A stretch of DNA of 64,000 nucleotides from Pyropia haitanensis. Its lineage: Eukaryota; Rhodophyta; Bangiophyceae; Bangiales; Bangiaceae. The position numbers and the translations under genes are program-made. The stretch covers positions 3,263,206-3,327,205 of the forward strand of contig SDUX01000001.1 in the NCBI GenBank assembly GCA_008729055.1, in the 5' to 3' direction. A model generated the notes under the pieces. The model was not told the origin of the DNA. It saw only the letters and a program-made list of their open reading frames with translations, and searched no databases. Shown here one piece after another: positions 1 through 11,188 of the stretch; within the stretch, counting starts at the first letter, position 1, and every line of letters starts with the position of its first letter.

Positions 1-146
1 GCGTGGCGCGCTCGGGCGGGGGGGGCGGGGTGGTGGTTGTGTCCCGTGTCTGGTCCGGTGCACGCTTTCGTCTCGGTCGCCAACAGTGACAGTTAGGGTT
101 GCTTTGGTGCGGGACCCATCTCCACCGCTGCGGCAGCGGGGTCGAG

Positions 147-3100
147 TCAAAAGGGGGGACACGCCGGCGACGTCGCGCACACGCCCGCCCGCCCCTCCCC
201 CCCACCCTTCCGCCGCTGTCCGCTCCGCCCCACCCGCCCCACCAGGGTCTTCCCCTCAGTAGCCCGACAGCGCCACGGGTGGCGGCGGTCGGGGTTCCCA
301 CGCACCCCCGGCCGCTGCATCCCCCCCGCCTCCCTGAGGCACCCTGGGGCCCCCACCCGTGCGGTTCCACCCAAAGTCCCCCGCCTCATCATCGTCCGCC
401 GCGTCGTCACCACCAGCGCCGCCAGGGCCAACGCCGGGCCGGCCGACCGACGGGGCGGGGCCCCGCCCCCCTCCGCCCGCCCCCCCCCCCACCGCCGCCA
501 CGCCGCGGCCAGGCGGTCGGCCCCCCCCCCCACCCGCCCGCGAACCGCCTTCACACCCACCCGCCACACCAGGCGCACGTCCTCACACGCAAACCCGTCC
601 GCGCGGGCGGCGGCAAACAGCGTCGGCCGCGCGAGGAGCACCCCCCCAAACGCCGCCGCCGCGGCGCCCGCGACGAGGAGCGTGCCGCCAATCACGCCCG
701 GCGGCACGGTGGTCAGGTCCCGCAGCACCCCCGGCGGAGCGTCGGGCGCGGCGGGGAGGGCGGCGAGCGCGGCGGCGCCGAGCAACAGCAGCACCACCCC
801 GGCGGCGGCGGTGGCAACCGCAAAGGCAAAGGAGAGGGTGCTGCGGGCGCGCCAGGCGGCCCACCAGGCGCGGTACCGGCCGGCTGGAGGGGCCGCCGCG
901 TCCGTGGAGGTCCCAGCCGCGGGGGACAAGGGCGTGGCGGCGGCCGCGCCGGGCACAGCCGGTGCCGCGGCGGCGGCGGCGGCGGCGACCCCTCCCCCCA
1001 CCCTGCGGCGGTCCTCCTCCATGACCAACGGGGGCCACACCCGCACGGCGGCCGCCGCCCCGCCCTTCTCCGCCCCCCGCCGCCGCCGCCACCAATCCCG
1101 CCGCCGCCGCCGTTTGGGCGCCCCCGCCGCCGCCGCCGCCGCTCTCCCCCCCCCCCCGCCCGGCAGCGCCAGCCGGGAGGAGCTCTTCAACGTCCCCCGC
1201 GCCCCAAAACTGCACGTGTGCCCGCAGCCGCCGCCGCCACGACCGCCGCCGCCGCCGCCGCCGCCGCCGCTGCCGTCCGTGCTCGACAGCGACCACTGCG
1301 CGCTGCCGCTGTCCGGAGCGCGCCAGCCCGCACACCCCGGCGCCGCCCCCCCCCCCCCCGCCGGGTCTTGCGGACAAAACCAGCCGCGGCGGAGGCTAAA
1401 CCGGAGGCTCGCGAGCAGGCTCGCCACGCTGCGCTCCGCGCCGCCCGCCGCCGCGGCGCCACCACAGCCGCGGCGCTCCCGACCCGCCGCCGCCGCCGTC
1501 GGCGTCTTGCCCCTCGGCGCGCGGAGCCCCCAGTCGTGGCTGTCGCCAGACGAGAGGCTGTCGTCGTCCGAGTCGTCGTCGGTCGTCCAGCTGTCGGTCG
1601 TGCCACCGTCGCTACCGTCCATGAAGAGGTACGCGTCGCCCGCGGCGCCCGCGGGGGAGCACACGCGGTAGGGGGGGGTCCGCCGCGGCGCCGCGTGTGC
1701 GACCGCGGCGGCGACATGCCCACCGCCGCCGCCCCCGCCGCCGCCGCCGCCGCCGCCGCAGCCGCCGCCGCCGCTGCCGTTGGCGGCAGACGCCCCCCCG
1801 CCCCGCGCTGTGTGCGACTCTGGAACGGCGGCGGCGGCGGTCAGGCAGGCCGACAAATAGCCGGCGCGCACCTTTGGCGGCCGCCCCGGCCGGCGGTTGG
1901 GCGGCGGCGGCGCGGCGCCCGCACCCGGCGGGAAGCGCCGCCGCCACGCCGCGGCGGTGCGGTCGGCCGTGGCGGCCGGCACCCCCCCCCAGTGGGTCAC
2001 GCCCGCCACCGTCAGTGGTGGCGTCGCGCCCGGCCGGGTGTCGCCGCCGCGCCCGACACCCGACGTGTGGTCGCCGCCGCCGCCGCCATCGTTTGGCTGC
2101 ACGTCGCCAAGAAACGGCTCGGCGGCGGCGGCCCAGCGGAGCGCGCCGCAGCGGTGCGCCGCGTCGAGGGGTCCGGGCAGGACCCGGCCGGCGAGCCGCC
2201 AGCAGTCGGTCGCGTACGTGGCCGTCGCGGCCATCGCGGCCGTCCACAACAGCAACACCGTCGCAGAGGGGGCAAGCGCGGGCGCCGCGGGTGCCGGCAA
2301 CGGCGGCGGCGGCGACGGTGACGCGCCGCCGCCGCCAAGACGACCGGCGCTTGTGTCACTGCCGTCGCCACCGCCGCCGCCGCCGCCGCCGCCGTCACCA
2401 GCCGCCACTCCCGAGCGCGCGCCCGCCGCCGGCGACAGCCCGCCGTCCTCGTCGGCCGTATCAGCGACGAGCAAGAGAAACTGCTCGAGCGTCTGCACCC
2501 CCTCCCCCTCCCACGCCGCCAGCGCGGCCGCCGGCGGCAACGCCGCCGCCACCCCGCCAGTCACCGCGGCCGGGTCGCCCACGGGCGGCGCCCACGCCGG
2601 CCGCAGCAGCTGCCACGCGAGCAGCCGCCCCGCCGCGGCGGCGGCGACCAGGTCCACCGACGCCAACCGGTGGGCGGGCGACAGGTGCGGCGGGGGCGCC
2701 ACCACCGCCGGGTCAGCGGGGGATGTACCGGCGGCGGCGGCGGCGGCGGCGGCGGGCGTTCCCCCGCCTCCGCCGCCAGCACCCGGCGGGCCCGCACTGC
2801 CCGACGGGCGGGCGGCCGCCGCACTCGACCGCCGCCGCAGGAGCACCCCCCCCCGGCCCAGCCGCACGTCCAGGTGTGGCGGCTGGAACGGCTCGGCGCC
2901 GCCCGCGGCGACCGCCCAGAGCACCTCCACAAGCGTTGGCGGGCGGTCGCCGTCGCCGTCCGCCCGCCCCCTCCCAGCGCCGGGTGGCGGCGGCGGGAAC
3001 GTGGGCAGCGCCGCCGGGAGGGCCGGGAAGAACAGGGCCGACGCCCACCGCCCAACGTCGGTGACGTAGGTAGCTGGCGCCTGCCGGTGGAGGAGCCACA

Positions 3101-3680
3101 CCCACTCCACGTCCAGCGGCGGCCGGAGCGCCGCCGACAGGCCGCCCGCCGCCACCAACGAGCGCGCCGCAGAGGTGGACTCCTCGACGCCCGCCGCCGC
3201 GAGGCGCGCCCGCACCCCGGCGACGCGGCTCGCAAACGGCACGTTGGCGGTGACGGGCGCGGGCGGCACGCCGCGACCCCCCCCACCTTCCCCGCCGCCC
3301 CCACCGGCCTCGTCTGCCAGCGCGGAATGCGCGTCAGTGCCCAGCACGGCGAGCAGCGGCAGCCACACCGCCTCGTACCGCCAGACGGCACGGCGGACGG
3401 CGGCGCCGGCGTAGAGGTCCGCGACGGCCGCGTCGACGCGGCGGAGGGTGGCGAGCACGCCGGCCGCGCCCGCCGCGTACGCCGCGGGGGGGGATGACAG
3501 CGTCCGCGCGGGCGCCGCGTCGGGGGCAGGGGGGGCGGCCGCAGCCGCGGCGGCGGCAAAGGGGGGGAGGAAGGGGGATGTGGCCGCCGCCGCCGCCGCC
3601 GCCGCGGCAGAGGCGGAGGGGGGGGTGACCGCATTGGCGGCGCCGCCGTGGCCGCCGCGTCGGGGCCGCGCCGGCGTCAT
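147..3680 (-). CDS. GRDP/DUF1399-like protein with C-terminal membrane segments
   Basis: I start this 1177-residue frame at the first ATG (3678-3680); the frame is open further upstream, but only with non-ATG codons. Residues about 75-110 read RVDAAVADLYAG...RYEAVWLPLL and about 187-205 read PPLDVEWVWLLHRQAPATY. This matches the conserved 'LDV-x-WVW-x-LHR-x2-P-x-x-Y' block of the glycine-rich domain protein (GRDP, DUF1399) family. A weaker second block, LLLWTAAMAATATYATDCW, lies in the middle. The same two N-terminal blocks occur in the split gene at 23068-31902, so these are diverged paralogues. Two hydrophobic stretches near residues 948-977 and 993-1020 look like membrane helices, which is not typical of the family. 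Long Ala, Gly and Pro runs fill the rest. The last 80 residues (Arg/Gly-rich) may be read-through of non-conserved DNA. Function of the family is poorly defined; plant members are linked to stress and RNA binding. Confidence 0.6.
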   Translation of the reverse strand: MTPARPRRGGHGGAANAVTPPSASAAAAAAAAATSPFLPPFAAAAAAAAPPAPDAAPARTLSSPPAAYAAGAAGVLATLRRVDAAVADLYAGAAVRRAVWRYEAVWLPLLAVLGTDAHSALADEAGGGGGEGGGGRGVPPAPVTANVPFASRVAGVRARLAAAGVEESTSAARSLVAAGGLSAALRPPLDVEWVWLLHRQAPATYVTDVGRWASALFFPALPAALPTFPPPPPGAGRGRADGDGDRPPTLVEVLWAVAAGGAEPFQPPHLDVRLGRGGVLLRRRSSAAAARPSGSAGPPGAGGGGGGTPAAAAAAAAGTSPADPAVVAPPPHLSPAHRLASVDLVAAAAAGRLLAWQLLRPAWAPPVGDPAAVTGGVAAALPPAAALAAWEGEGVQTLEQFLLLVADTADEDGGLSPAAGARSGVAAGDGGGGGGGGGDGSDTSAGRLGGGGASPSPPPPLPAPAAPALAPSATVLLLWTAAMAATATYATDCWRLAGRVLPGPLDAAHRCGALRWAAAAEPFLGDVQPNDGGGGGDHTSGVGRGGDTRPGATPPLTVAGVTHWGGVPAATADRTAAAWRRRFPPGAGAAPPPPNRRPGRPPKVRAGYLSACLTAAAAVPESHTARGGGASAANGSGGGGCGGGGGGGGGGGGGHVAAAVAHAAPRRTPPYRVCSPAGAAGDAYLFMDGSDGGTTDSWTTDDDSDDDSLSSGDSHDWGLRAPRGKTPTAAAAGRERRGCGGAAAAGGAERSVASLLASLRFSLRRGWFCPQDPAGGGGAAPGCAGWRAPDSGSAQWSLSSTDGSGGGGGGGGGRGGGGCGHTCSFGARGTLKSSSRLALPGGGGGRAAAAAAGAPKRRRRRDWWRRRRGAEKGGAAAAVRVWPPLVMEEDRRRVGGGVAAAAAAAAPAVPGAAAATPLSPAAGTSTDAAAPPAGRYRAWWAAWRARSTLSFAFAVATAAAGVVLLLLGAAALAALPAAPDAPPGVLRDLTTVPPGVIGGTLLVAGAAAAAFGGVLLARPTLFAAARADGFACEDVRLVWRVGVKAVRGRVGGGADRLAAAWRRWGGGRAEGGGAPPRRSAGPALALAALVVTTRRTMMRRGTLGGTARVGAPGCLREAGGMQRPGVRGNPDRRHPWRCRATEGKTLVGRVGRSGQRRKGGGEGRAGVCATSPACPPF

Positions 3681-5231
3681 GGTGGGGGTGGGGGGGGCAA
3701 ACGGACGGGCAGACGGCCGGGCGGGCGGCGACAGCACGCCACGCCAGTAGAGGGAGGAAAGGGTGGGAGAGAGGGCGCCGCACCCCGCGACGGGGGCGGC
3801 CACACTCTGCCGCGTCGCGTGGGCTGCCAAGCCGCGCCACGCCGCCGCCGCCGCGGGTCAACCTCCGCCCCCCCCTTCCCCCGGCCGCCAACCCCACAGC
3901 TGCCGCCCCGCAACGGAAGTGTCCCCGCGTCACTCTCTCCACCGCCGCGCGGCTCCCGGCAGCCGCCAGCTACCCGCAAACCCCAACCGGGCGCCCCCGT
4001 GCCGGGCGGTTCTCGGCACGCCAGTGGCGGGGAAGGGAGCCTGCACAAAAAAAAGCAAAAAGCACAGCGGGGGGGGACGGGATGCGGCGCGCGAAACGGC
4101 AGCCACCCCGTCTGCCTGTCCCGGTCGTCGCCGCTGGCCGGCGGGGGGCGACCGCGGCGGCGGCAGCAGCAGCGGCGGCAGCCGTGGCGGCGGCTGCCGT
4201 CCCCATTGTCGCCACACACGACGGGAACGCCGCAGCGGGGCCGTCTGACGGGGCGCCGGTGGACCCCCAGAGGGACAGAGGGGGGGCAGGGGGGGACGCG
4301 CGCGCCGCCGCCGGGTCGTGCGGCGGCGGCCTCATGAGCGACGGCGGGCTCGGCACCCCCGCCACGCCGCGCCGCGACGTGCGGCAGACGCCAAGCCGCC
4401 CCCGCCGCTGCCGTTGGAATGCACGGGCTCGGCGGCAGCGGCGGCGGCGGCGGCGGCGGCGGCGGCAGAGGCCGCCGCCGCCACCCGCGGCGGCGGTGGC
4501 GGCCGCCGCCGCCACCCGCGGCGGCGGCAGCGTCGCTCCCAATGGGGGTCCGCGGCGGCCGGCCGGTAGTCCAGGCCCCGTCGGCGGGACGCCACAAGCG
4601 GCGACGCGGCAGCGGCGGCGGGGCGGCGGCGCGCCGTGTGGCGGCGGCTCCCGCGGGTGCGGCGCGGACGGCGGCGGCGGGCAGGCGCGGACCCGCAGGC
4701 GCGGCCCCGCCGACGGCCGCCGCCGCGGCAGACACTCGTAGCAGCCGCCGCGGCGCGGCAGCGGCACGGGCCCCGCGGGAACGACGGGCGGCCGTGCATT
4801 TGGGGTTGCACACGTGGCACGCCAAAAGCGGGAGGCCAGCGCTCGCGCGCGGGGATCCACCGCGCCGCGCAGGGGCGCGGAGACAAAACGCCGCGGCAGC
4901 GAGCGTGGCGCGACGGGACCGGCTCGCCGCCACACGGGTGGGTGTCCTCGTCCTGGGCCCCCGTCACGCCCGTCGGTGCCGCCCCGGCGCGACCCGTCGC
5001 GGCGTCGCCGCCGACGGGGCGCGCCTCCTCCCCACCCGCCACGTCTCCGTACAGACGGAAGAAGAGTGGCAACCGCGTGCCACCTCCCCGACCCCCCCCC
5101 CTCTTCCCCCCGGTCGTATTGAAAGACAAGTGGGAAATGACGGGTCCCCCGCCCCGCACAGCAGCCGTCTCGGCAAAGAAAAAAAAAAAAGAGAAAAAAA
5201 GCACTCGCACTCGCAGCGGCCGCCCGCCCCG
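3681..5231. other. Intergenic, no supported gene
   Basis: This stretch lies upstream of the GRDP-like gene and downstream of the helicase stop. It holds GGC/GCC-rich simple sequence (about 4430-4530) and several A- or C-rich runs, including an A-rich stretch near 5177-5200. Long open frames exist on both strands, but none shows a conserved motif and all are expected by chance at this GC content. It presumably carries the promoter of the minus-strand gene ending at 147. Confidence 0.5.
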
Positions 5232-7894
5232 CTACGCCGGCACCGACCGGTAGTAGTCCCCCCCGTGCTCGACCAGCCAGCCGCCCTCCACCGCCGTCAC
5301 GCCGCGGAGGTACGCCTTGGACGTGATGACCAGCTCATCAAACACCACCGTCCGCGGCCGGCGGCCGCGGCCATCGTCGTCGGGCGGCACGCGGCGACCC
5401 CCCCCCCCCCCGGGGCGGCAGCAGCAGCACCTCCCCCCCCCCCCCCCCGCCACCCCCACGCGCCAGCGCCGCCGCCGACAGCACCGACGACGGGTGGACG
5501 GCGGCGGTGACGGTCTTGGCCACCCCCCCCGCCCCCCCCCCCCGACCACCACGTACGCGCGGACGGCGCCGCCACGCCACGTCGCGGCGGCGCCCACGTA
5601 CCCCGCCGCGAGGCACCGGCGGACGCGCTCGGCCGGCTCGAGCGCCGCCACCGCCGCCGCGCCGCCCGGCAGCACCCCCCCCGGGCGGCGGCGGCCACCC
5701 AGTGGGGCTCCGCCGCGATCGCCGCGAGGAGCCCCGCCAGCTGCGCGCGCACCGCAACGGCCGCGGCGAGCGTCCGCGGGTTGAGCGCGTGGCGCCGGCA
5801 AAACGCGTCGGCGGCCTCCCCCCCCCCTCCGCCGCGGCGGCGGCGGCGTACGCGTCGAGCACCGCCGCGAGCGTCAGGTGGTCCCCCGTCGGGTGCGCAA
5901 ACGCACGGCGCGACGCGTCGGCGGCGGCGCGCGCGGCGGCGCCCGCCGCCCACACCGCCCCGTCGGCGGCGAGGAGGGCGACCGCCGACAGGACGGGCGG
6001 CGCCACGTCGAGGGCGACCGCCTCGAGCAGCGCCCGCGCGTGGGCGGGGCGGACGGGGAGCCGCGCCATCGCCGCGCCGACGGGCGTGACGGCCAGCGAC
6101 CCCGCCGTGACGGCGACCGCGCCGAGGCCGACGAGGCGCTCCAGCGCGGCGGTAATCGCCGCGGTCTTTGGCGGCTGCAGGTAGTCAAACGTGGTCGGGT
6201 CGTTGCGCGGCCCGCACACCCGCATGGCAAGGAGGGAGAGGACGGTCGGGGCAAGGTCCGCGGTGGCCAGCTCCGCCGCCGGCCGCGGGGCCATGCGGGC
6301 CCACGCCGCTTCCGAGTAGAGGCGGTACGCGACGCCGGGCGCCTGGCGGCCGGCGCGGCCCGCCCGCTGCGCCGCCGCCGCGCGGCTGATGGGCGCGACG
6401 CGGAGGACGTCGGCGCCCGCGGGGGTGGTCGTCCGCGACTTGGCCACCCCCGCGTCAATGACGTAGCGGACGCCCGAGATGGTCACGGACGTCTCGGCAA
6501 CGTTGGTCGAAAAGATGACCTTGCGCACCGCCGAGGCGGCTCGCGCCGAGCCCGCCGCGGCGGCACCCGCAGCGGCAGCGTCGGCAAACGCCGCCGCCGC
6601 CGCCGCGGCGGTCACCCGGCCGCCACACTCGGAGCAGGTGGCGCCACCATCAGCGGCGGCGGCGGCGGCGGCGCCGTCGCCCCTGGCGGCGGCACGGCCG
6701 GGCTCCCCGCCGCCTGCCGGCGGCGCCGCCACCTCGGTCCCCCCACACAGGCGGCAGCCGTGGTCGGCGCGGGCGCCGCCCACGCGCGGCGGCAGCGGCA
6801 GCAGCGCGCGCGCCTGCGCCGCCGGCGGCAGCGACGCGTACAGCGGCAGCGGCAGGAGCGACCGCGCGTCGGCACGGCGCAGCAGCCGCGCCGCGCGCGC
6901 GCGGAGGAGCGACACGGCGGCGTCAATCTCGTCGGCGCCCGTCAAAAAGACGAGGATATCCCCGGGCACGGGCTGGTCGACGTGCACCTGCAGGGCGGCG
7001 GTGACGGCGGCGTCGAGGTAGTCGGCGATCGGGTCCGCGGCGTAGAGGATGGTGACGGGGTACTGGCGGCCGCGGACGTGGTGCCGCGCGACGGTCAGGC
7101 CGCTGCCGGGGGGGAGGGGGGGCAGCAGGGGCAGGGGGGGGGGGGGAGCCGGGCCGCGGCCGCTTCTTCTTCTTCTTCTTGACGCCAGGGGGGGCCACCG
7201 CTGGCGCCGCTGGCGCCACTGGTGGGGTCACCGCGGGCGGGGGGGGGGCCGCCGCGGCGGCCGCCGCCGCCGCGTCGACGCCCGCCGGCGGGGGCGGCGC
7301 GGAAAAGTAGCGCACGAGCAGCTCCACGTCGGCGGTGGCGGACATGAGCACCACCTTGAGCGGCCCCAGGCCTGGCGCGGCGGCGGCGCCCCCCCCCCCC
7401 CCCGCCCCCGCCGGTCGAGCGCACCCGCGGCGGAGGATGGCCGCCCGCTTGACGACCGCGACGAGCACGTCCGTCGCGAGCGCCCGCTCGTGCACCTCAT
7501 CCAACAGCACGTGCGTGTACCGTGACAGGCACGGGTCACCCACCGCCTCCCGCAGCAGCAGCCCGTCGGTCGCGTAGCGCAGCCGCGTCGCCGCCGAGGC
7601 GCGCTCGTCAAAGCGGACCGCGTAGCCGACGGTACCGCCGAGTGGCTCGCCGCGCTCGGCCGCGACGCGGGCGGCGACAGAGGTGGCCGCCACGCGCCGC
7701 GGCTGCGAGACGGCCATGACCGCGGTCGGGTGGCGGGCGAGGAGCAGCTGCGGCAGCTGGGTGGACTTGCCGCTGCCAGTCTCGCCAGAGAGGACGAGGA
7801 CGTCGGCGCGGTCGAGGGCGCCGAGGATGGCGGCGGCGTGGGAGAGGATGGGTAGCGCCTGGCTGGGGGGGGTGGCGGGCGGGGGGGGCGCCAT
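5232..7894 (-). CDS. DEAH/RHA-family RNA helicase, DHX33-like, frame-broken at homopolymers
   Basis: All DExH motifs are present in order: GETGSGKST (motif I, residues 37-45 from the ATG at 7892-7894), SQPRRVAATS (Ia), DEVHERA (II, V replacing A of DEAH), SAT (III, residues 185-187), ILVFLTGADEID (IV), FSTNVAETSVTI (V) and QRAGRAGRQAPG (VI). HA2 (TVLSLLAMRV...FDYLQPP) and an OB-fold end (VHPSSVL...DELVITSKAYLRGVTAV) follow. It would use ATP to remodel RNA; overall order and spacing resemble DHX33/DHX35-type enzymes. A CxxC...CxxC pair (GCRLCGG, TCSECGG) is inserted between motifs IV and V. The coding path changes frame five times: at the G13 run 7134-7146, C10 5818-5827, C8 5675-5682, C runs 5523-5543, and C14/C16 5398-5448. 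Every break is at a homopolymer, so base-count errors in the assembly are more likely than decay. Stop is TAG at 5232-5234. Confidence 0.85.
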
Positions 7895-8164
7895 CGTGGT
7901 TGGGGGAGGGGGGGGGGGGGAGCGATAGCTGGCCGATGGCGGGGGTGGCACGACGGCTTGAAGGAGGAGGACGAACAAGCGCAAGAGCCGCAGGCCACGA
8001 CGACGCGGGTTGATCCCGAAACAAAATAGGGAGCTGGTTTCAGCTGCTTAGCAGGGAAGGCTACACAGTAGCCCCCCTAGAAAGATCCTCTACATCAGGA
8101 CAAGCTCGTGCGATCGGCAATTTCAAACTCTGTACTTGTCGCACACCTACCGGAATGATCCGAG
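7895..8164. promoter_or_regulatory. Putative bidirectional promoter between helicase and Csm1-like gene
   Basis: The helicase (minus) and the next gene (plus) diverge from this 270-bp gap. It is less GC-rich than its flanks at 8030-8220 and contains a poly-G run near 7907-7920. I see no clear TATA box. The assignment rests only on the head-to-head arrangement. Confidence 0.35.
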
Positions 8165-8691
8165 ATGACCTGGCATCTGGTGAAAACTCTGAGTGTTTCC
8201 AACGAAAAGCGGACGTTGGGTGCCGCCACCCTGCGCCCTGTCGCGGAGCGCGCCCCTTCTGCCCGACCGATCGCCTCCCCCTGCCGTGGCGGTTGCAGCC
8301 ACGCCACCCCCCTCCCGCTTCCTCTCGCCAGACCGCGCCTGCCGTTGGTCCTATTTGCTGCCGCTCTGCCCGTCGCCGTGGCCGCCGCCTTGCTCGTGCG
8401 GACCCCCCCCCCCGCCCCGCTCCTGCCCCGTCGCTGCCCCTTGACGCCGCCGTCGCCCCTCCATCCCCCCCCCCCTCCTCCCCTTCGCCCCCCACCCGCC
8501 CGCCATGCCCCCCCCCCCACCCCCGCCGCCGGCGCCGCCGGCGCCGCCGCGGCCGGGGACCCCCCCGCCACCGCCCGGCCGCCGCGGTCGACCAAGCGCC
8601 GCGCCTCCCGCCGCCTGTCCCGTCGCTTTGGCGACATGTTCTCCGTCTACGACTCGCCGCCCGCGACGGGCGGCCGGCCGTCGGCGGCCGA

Positions 8692-8722
<31 letters not shown>

Positions 8723-9433
8723 GCGGGCGGCCGGTCGGCCAAGGCCGCCCGCGTCGCGTCGCCGCCGCGGTCGCCGTCGGCGGTGCGGCCGGCGGCGGCG
8801 GGGGCGTCCGCCGCGGCGGCCGGCGGGCCACCCGGCGCGCCCGCCGCGGCGGCGGCGGCGGCAACGACCGCAGCGGCGGCGGCGGCGACCGACGCGCGCA
8901 TCGTCGCGCTGCAGCACGAGGTCGCGTCGCTCCGCCGCGCCGCCGTCGACGCGGCGGCGGCGTCGTTGGAGGAGGTCCGCGCCGCGTTCCGCGCGCAGGT
9001 GGCCGCCGCGGAGCGCGTCGCGGCCGCCGCCCGCGCCGAGGCCGCGACGCTCCGCGGTGTGCTCGGCGGCGGCGGCGGCGGCGGCGGTGGCGGCGGGTGG
9101 CCCGGCGCGCCGGCCGCCGCCGCGCCCGTTGGTGAGCCGGAAGAGGCGGAGGAGGTGGGCGTGGACGCCGCGGACGCGGGCAGCGACGATGACGGGGCGG
9201 CGGGGGAGCCGCCGCGGGCGACGGTGCTGGTGGAGGAGGTGGTGGAGGAGGAGGGCGTGGCGGAGGAGGTGGAGGTGCTCCCAGCCGACGGGGACCCCGC
9301 CGCCGCGCTCGCCGCGTCCCAGGCAGAGGCCGCGTCGCTGCGGCGGGAGCTCGCCGACGCCCGCGCCGCGCTCGCTGCCGCGACCACAGCGCCCGCGGCG
9401 CCGCAGGCTGGCGCGGATACCCCCGCTGTGACG

Positions 9434-9471
<38 letters not shown>

Positions 9472-9967
9472 GGGTGCCGCCGATGGCGCCGACGCGGCGG
9501 CGGCGCTCGAGGTGCTCGCCACCCTCGTCGGCGCGCGCCCCGTGCGGGAGCCCGCCGCGGATGCCGACGATGGCGGCCCGCCGGTGTGGCGGCTGCGCGT
9601 CGCCAACGGGCGCGCCGGCGAGCGGGCGCGGGGGGTGGACTTTCGGCTGGGCGTGCCGCCGGCGGTGTCGTCGGGGCGGCTGCGCGGTCGCGCGGGGCGG
9701 CCGCCCGCGGCGGTGGCGGCGACGGCGACCACGACGCCGCGGCCAGCAGCGGCGGGTGGGGGGGGGGCGGACGTGCCGGCGGCGGCGGCGGAGGAGGAGG
9801 AGGAGGAGGAGGAGGTGCTCCTCGAGTACGACGCCGTCGACGTGACCGTCCCGCCGGGCGTCCTGCCGGCGTACGTCAAGGAGACGGCGATTGATATGCC
9901 CGTGGAGGAGGCGCCGTACCTGTTTGCCAAGATTGTCGGCGCCGTGTTTACGTCCAGCGCCAAGTAG
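8165..9967 (+). CDS. Csm1/Pcs1-like coiled-coil protein
   Basis: The N-terminal 150 residues are Pro/Ala-rich and uncertain. A well-placed ATG at 8505 (CCGCCATG) opens another frame that joins this one if a nearby C-run is miscounted, so the real start may be 8505; ATG 8637 is a third option. The middle has two alpha-helical coiled-coil stretches (around ALQHEVASLRRAAVDAAAAS and AEAASLRRELADARAAL), separated by Gly and acidic (Glu/Asp) runs. The C-terminal 130 residues contain VWRLRVANG...FRLGVPP and LPAYVKETAIDM..EEAPYLFAKIVGAVF. These resemble the RWD-like globular end of monopolin Csm1/Pcs1 proteins (acidic stretch, 'L-P-x-Y-[LV]-K-E-x-I-x-[FM]', then an F-containing helix). Those proteins act at kinetochores and rDNA during chromosome segregation. 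The coiled coil followed by this globular end matches the family layout. Function is inferred from pattern memory only. Stop is TAG at 9965-9967. Confidence 0.55.
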
Positions 9968-11045
9968 AGGCAGTGCGAGGGGGGGAGTGGGCGAGCCCAC
10001 GCACTGGCGGGTTGCATCGCTGGTGGAGGTGGCGGCCATGGCCATCTGTCCCCTCACCACAGGCGGCAGGTGCCGCAGCACCCTTCCGTGTTTGTACGTT
10101 TCTTCTGCACGGGTCTTGCTTCCGCCAGCCGCTGGCTGCCTCGTTTTCCCTTTTTTTCTTTCACCACCCACTCTCCCACGGACGGTAAGCGCCCCGCGAA
10201 CCGCACCCCCCCCGCCGCCTTGTACAACTGTCCACGCCGGACCGTTGCCACCGCCCCACCCCCCCCCCCTCCCTCCGCCATGCGTCATGCACGCCCGCCA
10301 CCGCCGCGTGCACCCACCAACGCGGCGTCGACCGGGGCGCCCCCGCGCGGGGCGGCGACCGCGCGGCGACCGCCTGGCAAAATCGCTCGGTCGGCAGGGG
10401 GGCCCGAAAACTGACACGGTTCCCCGAAGGACCACCCCCCCCCCCCCCCCCCCCTCCCCACGGCCTCCAGGCGCCATGCGCCGCAGGGGCTGCCTGGCGG
10501 GGGGGTGGGGGGGTGCGGCTCACCCCTCTCGTCGACACCGGTGTCGTTTCGCCGTCGCACGCTGCTCGCACCCCTCCCCTCGCTCCGCGCTTCCCCCCCC
10601 CCCCCCCCCCTGCCCCCATCTCACCACCCTACCTGCGTACGGCTGCGTTGGTCACGGTCGACCGCCCCCCCTCTCTGTACGCCGTCGCGGCTCCGCTTGT
10701 CGCCGCCCCCGTTGGTGCGACGACGCCCCCGCCGTCGGGGGGCCGCGGGCTCGTGCCGCCGGCGGCGCGCCCCCGACGGCGGGCGCCGCGTGGCCGGCTG
10801 CCGCGGCCGCCCGAGGCGGTGTGCCCGCCGCGGGGTCGCTCATGGCGCGGGGGCGGCGGTGGACGACTCCATCCCGCCCCCTGCTCGCCGCGTGATGGGC
10901 CTGTCCGCGGCGGTGTGGACGGCGGCCGGCGGCGGCGACGGCGGCGACGGCGGCGACGGTGGCGGTGGTGGTGGTGGTGGTGGTGGTGGTGGTGGTGGTG
11001 GCGGCGGTGACGGCGGCGGCAGCAGCAGCGGCCGGGGTAGCGGTA

Positions 11046-11076
<31 letters not shown>

Positions 11077-11157
11077 GGGCGGTCTACCAGTTGCGAGGAG
11101 TGGTGGGGGGCGCTGGGTGTGCCCGCCGCCCGTGACGCCGGCAGCAACGGTGGCGGC

Positions 11158-11188
<31 letters not shown>

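Noticed and set aside
3677..4933. Minus-strand open frame of more than 400 codons upstream of the GRDP-like gene
   Set aside because: Composition is Arg/Pro/Ala runs with no conserved motif, and plus-strand frames are equally long; expected by chance at this GC.
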